Shown piece by piece: positions 1 to 12,696 of a DNA stretch of 64,000 nt. The translations under genes and the position numbers were made by a program. The stretch comes from Ascoidea rubescens DSM 1968 (Eukaryota; Ascomycota; Saccharomycetes; Ascoideales; Ascoideaceae), in the NCBI RefSeq assembly GCF_001661345.1, contig NW_017962920.1, positions 124,001 to 188,000 on the forward strand, written 5' to 3'. How positions within the stretch are numbered: the stretch's first letter is position 1; every line of letters starts with the position of its first letter. The notes under the pieces were generated by a model. The model made no database searches. It worked only from the letters and a program-made list of their open reading frames with translations, and was not told the origin of the DNA.

Positions 1-1324
1 CAACCAAAGATCAAATTCTCTCACCAACAATAGAAGAAGCTTGGCCAATGAAACCTCAACTTCAAATTTTAATTCCTCATTGATCAGTTCAGGAAACTCT
101 TCAATGGAATTTTTCACTTCGGATACTCATATTACCTCATCGAATTCAATAATCACCAAAACTAATTCCATTCTCTCCAAGAATACTGGAGGCAACTCTG
201 CTCTATCCAATTCAACATTAAACACAACTTTATCTAATAAATCGTCGCCATCCATTGGTTCATCCTCAGTGTCTTATAAAACTTCTTCAGCACTTTTCAA
301 TAAATTTCAACAAGGCAATAATATTTTATCGAAAATCAAAGAAGAAAATGAGTCCTGGGAGAGAAATGACAATGATATTCAAAACATAGACTCTCCATCA
401 TCGGATATCATCTATGGTAATTTAGATAATCCACATGAACCACCTCATCCAATAAATCTTAATGGCCAAAAATCTTTGAAACAAGCAGCCGCTGATAGAC
501 ACTCATCATCTATATTTCCAAACGATGACATTTTCACAACTCATATGGAAGAAAGACTACTTCGTTGGAGACCCCCATCTTCACAAAATAATGTTGATGA
601 TGCACTAAATGGAAAACATCCCTATCAATTAAATTATCATGATGATAACCCTAATTCACAAGTCTCCTTACAAAAGACCCCTGCCCATTTTTATTCTTCT
701 GGAATCGATCGTTTAAAAAGCGTATTTACAAATAAAAACCAATCTAAGAACGACATCAATTCCAATTCTTCTACTTCTCAATTGAACTCTCCAAACAATC
801 CTGAAACTGGCATATCTCAGTTTAGAGTCACTTTCAACGAAACTTTGTCTATTCAAGAAATTAGACAAAACTCTCCAGTCCATAGAAACTCTTTAGTATC
901 TTATACTCCCTCAAATGAATCTTATTCAATTGATCCTAAAAGATTATCCAATATAAATAAAAACGCCAACTGTCCTGGAAACTCAACTAAAAGTATTTCT
1001 GATAGAAATGTGTTAAATGAACAAGAAGATTATTCAACAATATTAACTGTTATATCCGTTAATAGTGAGCATCTCGGTCTTGGTGATGAGATTTCGTCCA
1101 TTTTTCATAATGAGAACAATGGCTTGAGAACCCAACAACCTTCTTTTCTTGGTGATCCTGCTTATTCTTTAAATCCAACAACACCTGAAGCGTTTCCTTT
1201 GAATTCAGAAGATTTGAGTAAATTTCAACATGATTCAGATCAAAGTACCCATTTAAACTCAAATCCATTTATATCATGTTGGAATTCGAGCTGGAATTCA
1301 AGTTGGAATTGTGTATTTTTTTAA
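1..1324 (+). CDS. Unknown Ser/Asn-rich protein, 3' part, CaaX-like C-terminus
   Basis: The reading frame is already open at base 1, so the true start lies outside the window; the visible part gives about 440 residues and ends with TAA at 1322-1324. The protein is low in hydrophobic residues and rich in Ser, Asn and Pro, as expected of a disordered regulatory or scaffold protein; I see no membrane segment or catalytic domain. Near base 830 it has a short conserved-looking patch with RVTF, which fits the RVxF docking motif of protein phosphatase 1. The C-terminus carries WNSS repeats and ends in Cys-Val-Phe-Phe (codons 1310-1321), which has the form of a CaaX prenylation box; X = Phe would favour geranylgeranylation. 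The family is not recognised. Prenylation and PP1 docking are inferences from short motifs. Confidence 0.8.
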   Translation, partial: NQRSNSLTNNRRSLANETSTSNFNSSLISSGNSSMEFFTSDTHITSSNSIITKTNSILSKNTGGNSALSNSTLNTTLSNKSSPSIGSSSVSYKTSSALFNKFQQGNNILSKIKEENESWERNDNDIQNIDSPSSDIIYGNLDNPHEPPHPINLNGQKSLKQAAADRHSSSIFPNDDIFTTHMEERLLRWRPPSSQNNVDDALNGKHPYQLNYHDDNPNSQVSLQKTPAHFYSSGIDRLKSVFTNKNQSKNDINSNSSTSQLNSPNNPETGISQFRVTFNETLSIQEIRQNSPVHRNSLVSYTPSNESYSIDPKRLSNINKNANCPGNSTKSISDRNVLNEQEDYSTILTVISVNSEHLGLGDEISSIFHNENNGLRTQQPSFLGDPAYSLNPTTPEAFPLNSEDLSKFQHDSDQSTHLNSNPFISCWNSSWNSSWNCVFF

Positions 1325-1668
1325 CAATTAAAATTTTATATGCTGTTTTTTTTTTCTTCTTTTACATTTATAGATATGTTTCAATAAAATTTTGTTTTAA
1401 TCCAGTATTTATTTTTTGAGTTTGTAGACTGCAATTTTTTTTTCCATTTAAAGATGCAAAATCTAGAAAATAAACAATTTCTATTCAAAAAATATTGTCA
1501 ATTTTACATTAATCAAATTTTAAAATTAAATAATTAGATCAGTAATTATATAATATTAAAATCATCGTTTACTACAAGAATAATTAAGTCAAATCAATTA
1601 TTTTTTAGTAATGAGGAAGTAAATGAGTAAAACAAAAATATATATAAAAAAAAGCGTTACTTGATAAA
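1325..1668. other. Convergent intergenic region
   Basis: AT-rich 3' flanks of two genes that face each other (the left-edge gene and VMA1). Nothing beyond T-rich and TATATA-like runs of the kind that support 3' end formation is visible. Confidence 0.6.
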
Positions 1669-4600
1669 TCACTCGCTGGCTTCAGCAAAAGAATCGACTA
1701 AATAAGATTGTAATTTTTCAAACTCAGCTCTTCCTGCTTCTTCTCCAAGTTTTGGTTCAAAGAATTTAGCGGAAGAAACTTTATGTCTTGCACCAGTAGT
1801 AGCCTCAGTTAATTTAGCCCAATTAACACCACTGGAAACACCCTTTTGAGCTTCGTCAAAGTAAGTGACAAACGACTTCATCATATCATATGTTTTCCAA
1901 ATTGGACAAAATGCATCATATGTGGAGTAACCGTTCTGTTGCAAGAAATCTTCTTTAATCAATGTTGAAACATCCAAAACAATTTTATCAGAATCAGACA
2001 AAGCGGATTTACCAACTAATTGAACGACTTGTTCTAATTCTTCAGCATTTGATAAAATTTCTTTAATTCTGTCTCTCAAAACAGGGAATTCTGGATAGTT
2101 TGTGTCATAATATTTGTTTAAAACATTAGTATATTTGGAATATGAAATTGAAGTATTGATTGATGGAAAATGTTTTCTTTGTGCTAATTTTTTATCTAAA
2201 CCCCAGAAAACTTGAGTGATACCCAAAGTTGATGTTGTGACAGGATCAGAGAAATCACCACCGGCTGGAGAAACAGCAGCAACAATAGAAACCGAACCAA
2301 GTCTTTCAGGAGAACCTAAAGCAACGGCTTTACCGGCTCTTTCATAGAAAGAAGCTAATTTAGCACCAAGATAAGCAGGGAAACCTTGATCAGCAGGCAT
2401 TTCACCAAGACGACCAGAAATTTCTCTTAAAGCTTCAGCCCAACGAGAGGAAGAATCGGCAATCATAGCAACATGTTTACCTTGATCTCTGAAATATTCA
2501 GCTAATGTGATACCAGTATAGATGGAGGCTTCTCTAGCAGCAACAGGCATATTAGAGGTATTAGCAACTAAAGTGGTACGTTTCATGATAGGTTCTTTAC
2601 GGTCACCAATTGTGGTATAAAGTTCAGGGAACTCCATTAAAACTTCAGCCATTTCATTACCTCTCTCACCACAATTATGAACAAGTGCCAAATTGGATAA
2701 TAAAAATTGATGGTCACAATCATCAGAAAGAGTAAGACCATAGTATGGAGCTTGTTCGAGTTCTTGAATGGTGAAGTCAAAAGCCACTGGTTTACGAACA
2801 ATGTTTTTGGATGCAGATATTTTACTTTGGGCAAGACAGGATTTGGAAAGAACCGAGTTTAATACTTCCGAGCTAAGCAATTTAATGATGTAGGTGTTTG
2901 CTTTTTTGGTATTAACAGAAGTTGAAAGACCAAGGGAACGGGAAACTGAGACCAAAGAATCTCTGAGGTAAGAGTCTGTTGTAGATATTGTTGTATAAGA
3001 TTTTGAGAAAGTTCCATTAGAGTCTATTAAACCAGCAAGAATTTGTTCACGAACATTAATTGATTCTGAGCGGAAAAATAATGGAATTGATTTATTATGT
3101 TTCAAGCCAAGGTCTTTAACGATATTCCAGAAAACGTTGGTATTCATAGATGAATTCTTTTTATAGAAGGTAATGTAACATTCTAAAGAACTTTTTTCAA
3201 TGGTAATAGATAATCCAAGGGAGTTGGCTAATGAAATAACATGGTTGATAAGTTGAAGGTTATCAGGGTTAACAGAAATAGAAGGTTTTGAAGGATGACC
3301 ATTTCCAATCCAAAGACCAAGTAAATAAGCAATGGATTGAGTAAAAGATTGATCAAAATCGTATTTTTCAACTAAAGATTGTAATATGTTGTTTTCAAGC
3401 AAGATGGGGGCAATTAGTTGTTGAGTTGCATTGCGAACGTTTGAATTAAGAATAGAGAAATCACAGGCTTCGATAGTCCATTCAATTGGATGGCTGTCAA
3501 TAGAAGTGGCAAAGTCATTTGCTTGTTGGGGATTTTCAAAAGATTTTATGTTTTCTTTGACCAAGTCAATTAAACGGCCATCTTTGTATTCCTTTTCAAG
3601 AGCAAAGTAAGAGACGGTAGATTCTGAAACTGTTGTAATTTGAGAAGTTTGAAGGACCAATCTATGATTTGAGTTACAAGTAAATGAAGTAAGACCATAA
3701 GTGTTTTCATTTTTGTCTTTGTTGGATTGAGTGATTTTGTACATTGTTTCGGTACCTCTTGGGAGAGCAATGACATCTCTTGGTTTACCATCTTTTCCAA
3801 GAACTTGATCGCCAATGTTGATATCCTCAACTCTTTTATCGAAACCATCGGCCATTAAGACTTCGGTACCTTCAGCAAAACAACCGACGTAGATAATGAC
3901 ATCTGAGTTGGAATATTTGGATAAAGATTGAGAAATGACAGTTTTTCCACAACCAAAGGCACCTGGAATACATGTAGTACCACCTTGAACACATGGGAAT
4001 AAAGCATCCAAGACTCTTTGACCAGTTAATAAAGGATAATCTGCGGACAACTTTTGAGCGACGGGTCTTGGAGCTCTAACAGGCCATGTATGCATCATGG
4101 AATAAGAGTGGGAGTTTCCATCAAATTCGACTTCTAAAATGGTTTCATCGACTTTATAAGAGCCAGCTTCAGCAATGTAGGTGATGGTACCCTTAGCACG
4201 AGGAGGCAAGAGAATCTTATGGTCATCTAAAAGAGAGTTTTCATAAATGGAGCCAAATATGTCACCACCGGTGATATGGTCGCCTACTTTTAAGGAACCA
4301 GGAGTGAAGGAATATTCGACGGATCTTGATAAAGCAGGAGCATCAATACCTCTGGGGATATAAATGGATTGAGATTTTTCCTTGATGGCCCTTAAAGGTC
4401 TTTGAATACCATCATAAATTGTTTCCATTAAACCTGGACCTAATTCGACAGATAAAGGTTTACCAGTTCTTAAAACAGGATCCCCGACAGTGACACCAGC
4501 GGTTTCTTCGTAAACTTGAATAGTGGCTTTATCACCATCAATTCTAATAACTTCACCGACTAAATTGTCATGACCAACTTTGACCAATTCATACATGGCA

Positions 4601-5020
4601 CAACCAATCATGTTTTCAGCGACAATAACAGGACCAGAAACAGAGTAAATTTGGCCATACTCGCTTTCAGCATGGTCATCTAATGAAAGACGTTTGATTT
4701 CTTTACGGGCATTTTCAATTGCGCCAGCCTATTTGAGAGAATTAGAAGTTAGTTTCAAGTGAATCAACAAATAGTGAAATGTGTTAAATAAAGCAATCAG
4801 GGCAGAAAAAAAGGAGAAAGGAGAAAAGAGAATCAAGAGAATCAAGAGACGCAATTAACAAAATGGCAAAGCAATAAGCAATGGGTGGTAAGACAAATTG
4901 CGAGAAGCAATGAGCCAGATCCCAGGCCTGAAGATGTGTTCGTTCTTACCACGAATTGAGGTAATCTGGGCTCTGAGGAACAGCAGGGAGAGAAAGAGAA
5001 GGGAGAACATAACGTACCAT
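1669..5020 (-). CDS. VMA1: V-ATPase catalytic subunit A precursor with intein
   Basis: Catalytic A subunit of the vacuolar H+-ATPase V1 sector, which hydrolyses ATP to acidify the vacuole and other organelles. Exons: 5018-5020 (only the ATG) and 1669-4728; intron 4729-5017. Splicing gives an N-terminus [14 protein letters not shown], identical to baker's yeast Vma1, which settles the start. The precursor is 1020 residues: N-extein 1-283, intein 284-686, C-extein 687-1020. Removing the intein leaves 617 residues, the normal size of the subunit. The P-loop GAFGCGKT is at 257-264, just before the intein, which interrupts the protein between Gly283 and Cys284 as in S. cerevisiae. Downstream, the C-extein resumes with CGERGNEM. 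Gene identity is certain; that the protein splices itself is inferred from the intact splice-junction residues. Confidence 0.97.
2674..3882 (-). mobile_element. VMA1 intein (VDE/PI-SceI type), endonuclease probably inactive
   Basis: 403-residue in-frame insertion, shorter than the 454-residue S. cerevisiae VDE. Splicing signals are present: Cys1 in block A (CFAEGTEV), block B with a conserved His (CNSNHRL), the C-terminal end DHQFLLSN...VHN and the following extein Cys. The two LAGLIDADG helices read [10 protein letters not shown] and [10 protein letters not shown]. In the active yeast enzyme both motifs end in an Asp that binds the catalytic metal; here both are Asn (intein residues 194 and 289, codons 3301-3303 and 3016-3018). 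Protein splicing should persist, because loss would destroy an essential subunit, while DNA cleavage and homing should be lost. This fits the known cycle in which homing endonucleases decay after fixation. Confidence 0.93.
4729..5017 (-). other. VMA1 intron directly after the ATG
   Basis: Donor GTACGT follows the start codon with no base between; acceptor AATAG is at 4729-4733. An AACTAAC branch-point-like sequence (4748-4754) sits about 20 bases before the acceptor. The 289-base length and exact restoration of the conserved N-terminus support it. Confidence 0.9.
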
Positions 5021-5447
5021 TTTGGACAAGTGATTGTAATATCAAATACTAGTAGCAGCAGCAGAAGAATCTGATAGGAGAGGAGTGAAAACAACAACAG
5101 AAAGCTTTGAAGAAGCTCCACCTCAAAGTGGCTGCAACCACCCGGAAGTCAGTGCCGGGCGGGTAACGCGGTCGGAAGTGGTGCGATGCCGACGGAGAAG
5201 GAAGAGGTGGTAAAGAAGGACTGGACTATATAAAACAAAAAGCTATAACAGAAGGAGGTGGAAGAGACAAAAATGAGATGCAGTGGTACATGGTGGTGTA
5301 TTGGCACGTCGCAGCGCTGAGTTTGTAGTTCGAGCCAGCAAGTCGAGATCTTGATCCAGATGGACTGGGGCAATGGTTGTTTTGCTGAGACTGCTGCTGC
5401 AATACCTTTCTTGCTGCTGGGCTTCCAAACTTCGGATCGTGGGCCAT
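5021..5447. promoter_or_regulatory. VMA1 promoter region
   Basis: Between the VMA1 start and the 3' end of RBS1, both on the minus strand. It holds a GC-rich patch (about 5120-5180, with CCCGG and GCGGG runs) that stands out from the AT-rich surroundings and could hold upstream activating sites. No gene is seen. Confidence 0.5.
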
Positions 5448-5637
5448 TTACTTTTCTTCGATTTTCAATTCCTGCACAGTTTTGCTCAATTCATCAACTG
5501 TGCCTGGGCTCTCGGTTTTATCGTGAATGTTGGAGTCAATTGAGCTGTTGTTGCTATGATACCCAGGAGAATTACCATCGGCATTATTCGCACTGCTGCA
5601 ATTGCTGCTGTAGCTACTAATGTTATTACTGTTATTA

Positions 5638-5693
<56 letters not shown>

Positions 5694-8557
5694 TCTGTAA
5701 CTGTTTTTGGCAAAATTTCTCTTATATTTGTTGTTGTTGTTGCTATTGTTATTGTTATTGTTATACGTATTCCCATTAGTAGGTACATAGAGGCTTTGTG
5801 ATGGTTGGATCATATAATTAGAAAATGGGGGAGGGTAGTATTGATTGCCATTATATGATGAATAAAATTGCTGAGGATCAGTGAGATTAGTATTACTATT
5901 ATTGTTGTTGTTGCGATTATAAAAATTATGATTATGATTGGGTTTGCTGTGACGAATATTTGGAGAATTTGGTTGAGATGTGGAGGGATTAGAACGTGGT
6001 GGTGGAGGCACCATTAAATTAAAACTGGATGGTGTGCTTTGAGGCAAATGAGGCATTGAGTGTTGATGAACCAATGTTGGTCCATTTATAATTGAAGGAG
6101 GCATTTGTGGAAAGAATTGGTTATTATTGGCCACCGGTGAAGTTCCTGTGGCTGTTGCTACTGGCGAACCACCACCAGGCACTATTGGTCCTGTAGCTGG
6201 AAGCATTCCAATTGGGATATTCATACCATATGGTGGAGTTGTTGAATAGAATTGTGGTGAAGGGACTTGAGAATAGTAATTTGGATTCCAATTTTTACTA
6301 TAACTATTAGTATTTGAGTTTTTTACATTCATATTGTTATTATTGTTATTTCCGTTCATATTATTGTTATTGTTATTGTTATTATTGCCATTGATACTAG
6401 TATTAGTGGTATTAGTGTTATTGGTGTTATTACGATTATTGTATTTTTTATTTTGCAATTTCTTATTTTGACTTTGATTTTGATTTTGGTTTTGGTTTTG
6501 GTTTTGATTTATTGAATAATATTGGTTATTTGGATTATAATAGTTGGCTGATGCCGAGGGATAATAGAACCCGGTATAATAAGTTGGATTGAATCTATCA
6601 AAGGCTGCATCTAAAAATCGATTGTCATATCTGTCATAATATGGATCATTATTGTTATTGCTATTATTAAAGTTATTGTAATTTTGAGAATAGGAATATT
6701 TATTATTATTATTACTATTACTATTATTATTATTAATATTAATATTGTTTTTAGTATCATTATCGAAATCTTCATTGTAATCTTCGTTATAGTCGTCGTC
6801 ATCAAAATCGTCATCGCCTTCATTGTCTTTGTAAATTCTTTCTCTCGCTTGCAAATAGTAGGCTTCTTTGGAGGCTCTTTCAGACTCGAGGATTGGGTCT
6901 ATAGCGCTGACAGATGTATCATTAGGATCAGCTATTTTATTTTCTGGAGATTGAGAATTGAATATTTTGGGATTGATGTTGTTGTTGTTGTTGATGAAAT
7001 TCATTTGGTGATTTGGATGGAAGGTGTGGTCTCTTTTGTTTAGAAAGTCTTGGTGTTTTAATTCTTTTTGTTCTTTTTCTAGTTTTGCTTTTTCGTCGAG
7101 TAATCTTTTAACGTCTTCTTTACGCTTCATGATTTTAAAGGCATGGCGGTCGATGCTGTTGTTTAAGTTTCTGCCGTTATAAGATCTAAGGTTATTGTAA
7201 TTAGAAAAGTTGTTTGAATTTGAGGGATTTGAAGATGAGTTATTGTTATTATTGTTGTTATTATTATTGTTGTTGTTGCTATTGAAATTATGGATTTTTT
7301 TCGAAAAATCATAATTATGGTTGTGATTATGATTGTGGTTGTGGCTGTGATTTGGAATTGAGTTTTCGTTGTAGTCTAGAGTCGTTAGAGGTTTTGAGTT
7401 GACAAAGTCAGGGATTTGGCTGAGATTAATTTTTGGTTGATTTTTGATTTTTTCATCATTATCAGTTGGTTTTGTGTCGTGATTTTCGTTGTTGATATCT
7501 TGAGAGTCATTATTGTTATTGTTATTGTTAGTGCTGTCTTTGTTGAATTTTGGGGGCAGTTTATTTGGAGGATTGAAGGTTTTGTAGACAACTACGGAGA
7601 CGCCATCGTTATTTAGAATGTGGCCTAGGTCATGGTAATCGGCAATATGGTGGGCTAGTAGTCTGTAGTAGGAGTTCATTGGCTTTAGTTTATAGGAGTT
7701 GATGTTTGAGATTGAGAAATCGAGAAGGGTTGATTCCAATTCCAATACGAATTGTCTATCGCGAGCGTTGAATAGGGCGCCAACAAGACAGTCAGATAGG
7801 CCATATTTGTTTGATTCTTTGGATATTTTTTGGTCTTTAATTGATTTTTTGATGGAGATGTTTTCGGGGGATTCGATATCTTTATGAGAGAGCTGAGGGT
7901 GATTTGTGTTATCTAAGTTGTTTGGATGTTTTGGGTCGTTTGGGTCGTTTGAGTCATTTGGGTCATTTAGTTGATTTAGTTGATTTAGTTGATTTAGTTT
8001 ATTTAGTTTATTTAGATCATTTGGTTTATCTTGATTTAATTCATTTGATTGAATTGGTTCTTTTTTAAAAGAGATATCTTTTTTAAAAGAGGTATCGTTG
8101 TTTGTAGGATTGTTATTGGTGAGAATTTGGTTTGATAAAATTATTGATTCTTCGGCCTTCATTGAAAATACAAAATTGAATGAAAAAAAAAAAGTGAAAT
8201 TGAAATTGAAAATGAAATTGAAATTGAATTAAAACGAGTGATAAAAAAGTCGTTAGTAAGGTATAATAAAATGGAATCAGATGGAATCAGATAAAATAGA
8301 TTGAAATAAAATGAAATAAAATGAAATAAAATGAATTGGAAATAATCAAATCAAAAGTAGAATTAATTAATTAATTAGTTAATTTAAATTTTACTTTATT
8401 TTATTTTATTTTATTTTATTATATTTAAAATTATTTTATTAAAGTTATTATCTTATATTATTTGAATTAATAATATGAGATAATAGAAATGAGAGTAAAT
8501 TTAATTGAACAAAATTGAATTAAATTGAATTAAATTGAATTAAATGACACATACCAT
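5448..8557 (-). CDS. RBS1: R3H/SUZ domain RNA-binding protein (Rbs1-like)
   Basis: Two exons: 8555-8557 (ATG) and 5448-8156; product 903 residues. Around residues 115-200 lies an R3H-type single-strand nucleic-acid-binding region (FVLELESTLLDF, then MNSYYRLLAHHIADYHDLGH), as in yeast Rbs1. A SUZ-like basic segment follows near residue 425 (SKEAYYLQARERIYKD). The rest is very rich in Asn, with poly-Asn runs, a KLNQLN-type repeat near the N-terminus, His-Asn repeats and a Pro/Ser tract; such composition is typical of prion-like RNP-granule proteins. In S. cerevisiae Rbs1 is linked to RNA polymerase III assembly and mRNA binding; that role here is by homology. If unspliced, an in-frame ATG at 8160-8162 would give one extra residue, but the canonical branch point upstream favours the spliced start. 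Confidence 0.75.
8157..8554 (-). other. RBS1 intron directly after the ATG, AAG acceptor
   Basis: Donor GTATGT follows ATG at once. A perfect TACTAAC branch point lies at 8252-8258 (minus strand). The first AG downstream is an AAG at 8157-8159, so this intron appears to use the uncommon AAG acceptor. Length 398 bases. Confidence 0.8.
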
Positions 8558-9525
8558 TTTTTGTTTTTTGTTTTTTTGTTTAATTTTTTCTGAATTTTCT
8601 GAATTTTAATGTTTTTAAAATTTAGAAATTTAGAATTGATGTTGTCGACTGTGGATTAAGATTTCCAACAAATTGGCTGCTGTGAATTATGGAAAAAAGA
8701 GAATAGAATAACAATGTAGTAAAATGAAAGTGAAAATAAAAACGAGAATGAAAATCTGGGAATTGTAAGAGCTTGTAGGAGGGTTGAGCAAAGTGTGAAA
8801 ACTGGAGGAAAGTGGGAATTGTTGAATCGAGCAGGAGAAAAGAATAACTGCAGTTCAATGGGGGAGACGAGAGCAAACTGAACTTGCAATTGACAGAGTA
8901 TTGACAGAGTTATAAAGGACGACAATTGAAGAACCGCAGAGCGTAGAGTGCAAGTGCAAAGTGCAATAAAAACAAGACTCTTTTCCAGGTTGAATTGAAC
9001 TTGAGAAAGAGAAAGAGAAAGAGAAAGAAAGAAAAAAGAAAGTCGCTGATGGACAATAAAGCACGAAAAAGAGAAGCGAGAAAACCAAGAGGAATTGAAA
9101 GTGGAAAAGGAAAAAGACTATTAAAGTGCAATCAAAGCACAATCAGTGCAATTCTGATAGCGTTATAAAGTTGTGCTCAAAGTTGAACATTGAACATGGG
9201 AAAAGTTGGGTAGCAAATTCTAAATAAAGCCATGCAATTCGAAACTGGGCTGCCTGTTTCCAGAGTTTGCATCCACCAGCCCCAGCAGACCCCAGAAAAG
9301 AGGCCTCTTCTGCTGCCGCTGCTGCGTCGGCGTCCCCGGCCGCTCCTGCTCCTGCTGCCTGTGCTGCCTCCGCCCAACGCCCATCCCTTCCCTCAGGCCC
9401 AGACCCCCAATCCAGCTATGTGCGCTATTATTAGAACTGCACCACCACCACGGATCCAGCGCTGCCACACGCTGTCTACATCAGGGTGCTGCAGACACAC
9501 GCGCACTCCACAACCTCGGATTGCA

Positions 9526-9740
9526 CACGTGTTGGTTATCACGTGATTATCTCATCACTGCTGTTTTCGGTGCCGACAGCCCAGCGGCCCCGCGTGGTTT
9601 CTGTGTGCTCGCGCCATTGATTATTAAACACTCTTTTTCAGCACACGTAGCAAAACAATCCCGCCGGCACGCGGACATACGCCCACGCTTGCAAATATGC
9701 ACGTGCAGTGTGTGCATTTTAGTCACGCGCTATGCACGTG
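9526..9740. promoter_or_regulatory. Cluster of four CACGTG E-boxes
   Basis: CACGTG occurs at 9526-9531, 9540-9545 (in the context TCACGTGA), 9700-9705 and 9735-9740. CACGTG is bound by Cbf1/Pho4-class bHLH factors, and TCACGTGA is the preferred Cbf1 form. Four copies in 215 bases is far above chance. Which of the two divergent genes they serve is not visible. Confidence 0.65.
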
Positions 9741-10107
9741 CACGCCACTTTCTCCCGCGCAGTTTAGACCCCGATAAGAACACCTCGACATTTCGGGCGG
9801 GTGCGTGCAGCGGCCGAGTTGAAAAAGCTTTGCAACCTTTGGCCAAAGCACAAGAAACGATTTTGACACGCTCACCCCTTTTACTTTTTCTGCTGTGGAT
9901 ATATTCACTTTTGCTCAAAGATAGGAAGACATTATATTATATAATCCTCATATCTTCTCTCTTCTTTCTTGCAATACAATAGTTTTCCTCTTTCTTCTAT
10001 TCTGTTGCAGCTTCGTTCTTCTTTTGTAATCCTTTTCATCTTTTAGGTTTCCAAAGTTTTCTTTTTCCCTATCCCTATCCTTATCCTATTGTACTATTTA
10101 TTCAATC

Positions 10108-11135
<1,028 letters not shown>

Positions 11136-12696
11136 TTCTAATTATCATTGTTATTACTATCACTATTATTATTATTATTATTACTATTACTATTATTACT
11201 ATTATTACTATTACTATAACTATTACTATTATTTTTTTTTTTTTTTTAATTCTCTTTTTAATTCATTTTTATTTTCAATTTAAAAATCTTCAGTAATCAT
11301 TACTCTTTTATCCCTCAGTTTTATTATCATAATTAAAATAAATTAAAATTAATTAAAATTAAATTAAAATTAAAATAAAAAATAAAAAATAATAAATCAA
11401 ATCAATAAATTAAATCAATAAATCAATAAATCAAATCATCAACAATCATCAACACAATCAACACAATCAACACAATCAACACAATCAACATAATCAACAT
11501 CATTCATCTTCTTCCTGCTTCTTATCCATACTAAATCATCTTATCCCAACAAACTAAATAAATATCACCTAATAATATACACAAATCGAAAATTATCACA
11601 TCTTTTTTCTTTCCTTTTCCTTTCTTTTTTCTTTCCTTTTTCTTTCCTTTTCCTTTTCCTTTTTTTTTCTATTTCTCTTTCTCCATCGTTTTTTTCCTTT
11701 TTTGTTAACTAATCTGTTTTCTATATCTTATATCCTAATACATCTTGGTTATTTTGTTTCGATCGACCCCTCCATAGCTTATCTCGCCCTTCAATTCTCT
11801 CTCCTATCTGAAATGCTTATTCCCAGATGCTGGATGACGCTGGATGCTTACCGCATCTACTACAAATCAATCCCCAGTCAATTTTCATCTCGTGATAACA
11901 TCTTTATTATTAGGGCTCATCACTTATAAACAGATGTTGTGAGGAACAAATTTAACCTAAAGAAGCTTATTATCTATTGTTCCTCCTTTAAAGTTATCAC
12001 AACCCTTTTCTCTCCTCTTTCCTCGGTTATATCTCTTATTATATATCTAATAAGTTTGTAATTCATTTACTGTAAAGTGATGAGAATTTCATCCCAAAAA
12101 CAAAATTCATAATACAAAACTAATCATTCGATCTTGTTTGTTTGTTTGTTTGTTTGTTTAACTTTTTAATAGTTATCTGATCCACCATACAACGTTCTCG
12201 GCATTTCCCACTTTTTCAACTTTTCTCATTTTCCACATCAGAAATATAATCAGAATTCAATTCAATTCAACTCAATTAGTTGTAAAATTAAAACTAATCT
12301 TGTATAATTTTTCAAGTAATCAAACAGTAATATTATCTTGCACACCATCATATACTTATGTTAGGTGCTTACATAACTAATTCCTCATCAATGTTGAATA
12401 CACTCTAATTAATCTTAGAACAAGCCCTATGTAACTTCCCGTGACTATCAATTAAAATTGCTCAATCCCATCGCTCGCAATTTAAACTTTCGCTTAGAAT
12501 ACTATTAAATAGTCACATGTCTTTCTTTTTCACCGATTTCCCATTTTCTAAGCATTGGAATCAGTTAGGGCTTGTTGCAGAGCTGCTTTGGTTTCAATAT
12601 ATACAAAATTGCAGATTATAGGTGAAAATATATATATTAACAGTTTGGTGAAAGATCTCAGAAACACTATCAATCAGTAATTAATAATATATCAAA
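11136..12696. other. ARF1-RPL35 intergenic region
   Basis: 1.56 kb. It starts with ATT/ACT trinucleotide runs, then AAATT repeats, a 9-bp tandem repeat (11452-11500) and long pyrimidine tracts near 11590-11700. The part near 12400-12690 is presumably the RPL35 promoter. A 75-codon ORF at 11702-11929 is not credible as a gene. No tRNA is seen. Confidence 0.5.
11452..11500. repeat. 9-bp tandem repeat ACACAATCA
   Basis: About five head-to-tail copies of ACACAATCA, the last with one change (ACATAATCA), in non-coding DNA between ARF1 and RPL35. Confidence 0.85.

Noticed and set aside
9232-9546. 104-codon open frame in the GC-rich tract before ARF1
   Set aside because: Leu/Pro/Arg-rich chance composition, GC-driven, no domain, and it lies in promoter DNA with E-boxes.
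9521-9982. 153-codon open frame upstream of ARF1
   Set aside because: It starts at an internal ATG, covers the CACGTG sites and has no recognisable domain; low-complexity end.
11702-11929. 75-codon frame between ARF1 and RPL35
   Set aside because: No ATG with support at its first codon, hydrophobic chance sequence and no family.
12077-12180. Possible C/D snoRNA (GTGATGA then CTGA)
   Set aside because: No terminal stem and no D'/C' pair or rRNA-complementary guide that I could identify.
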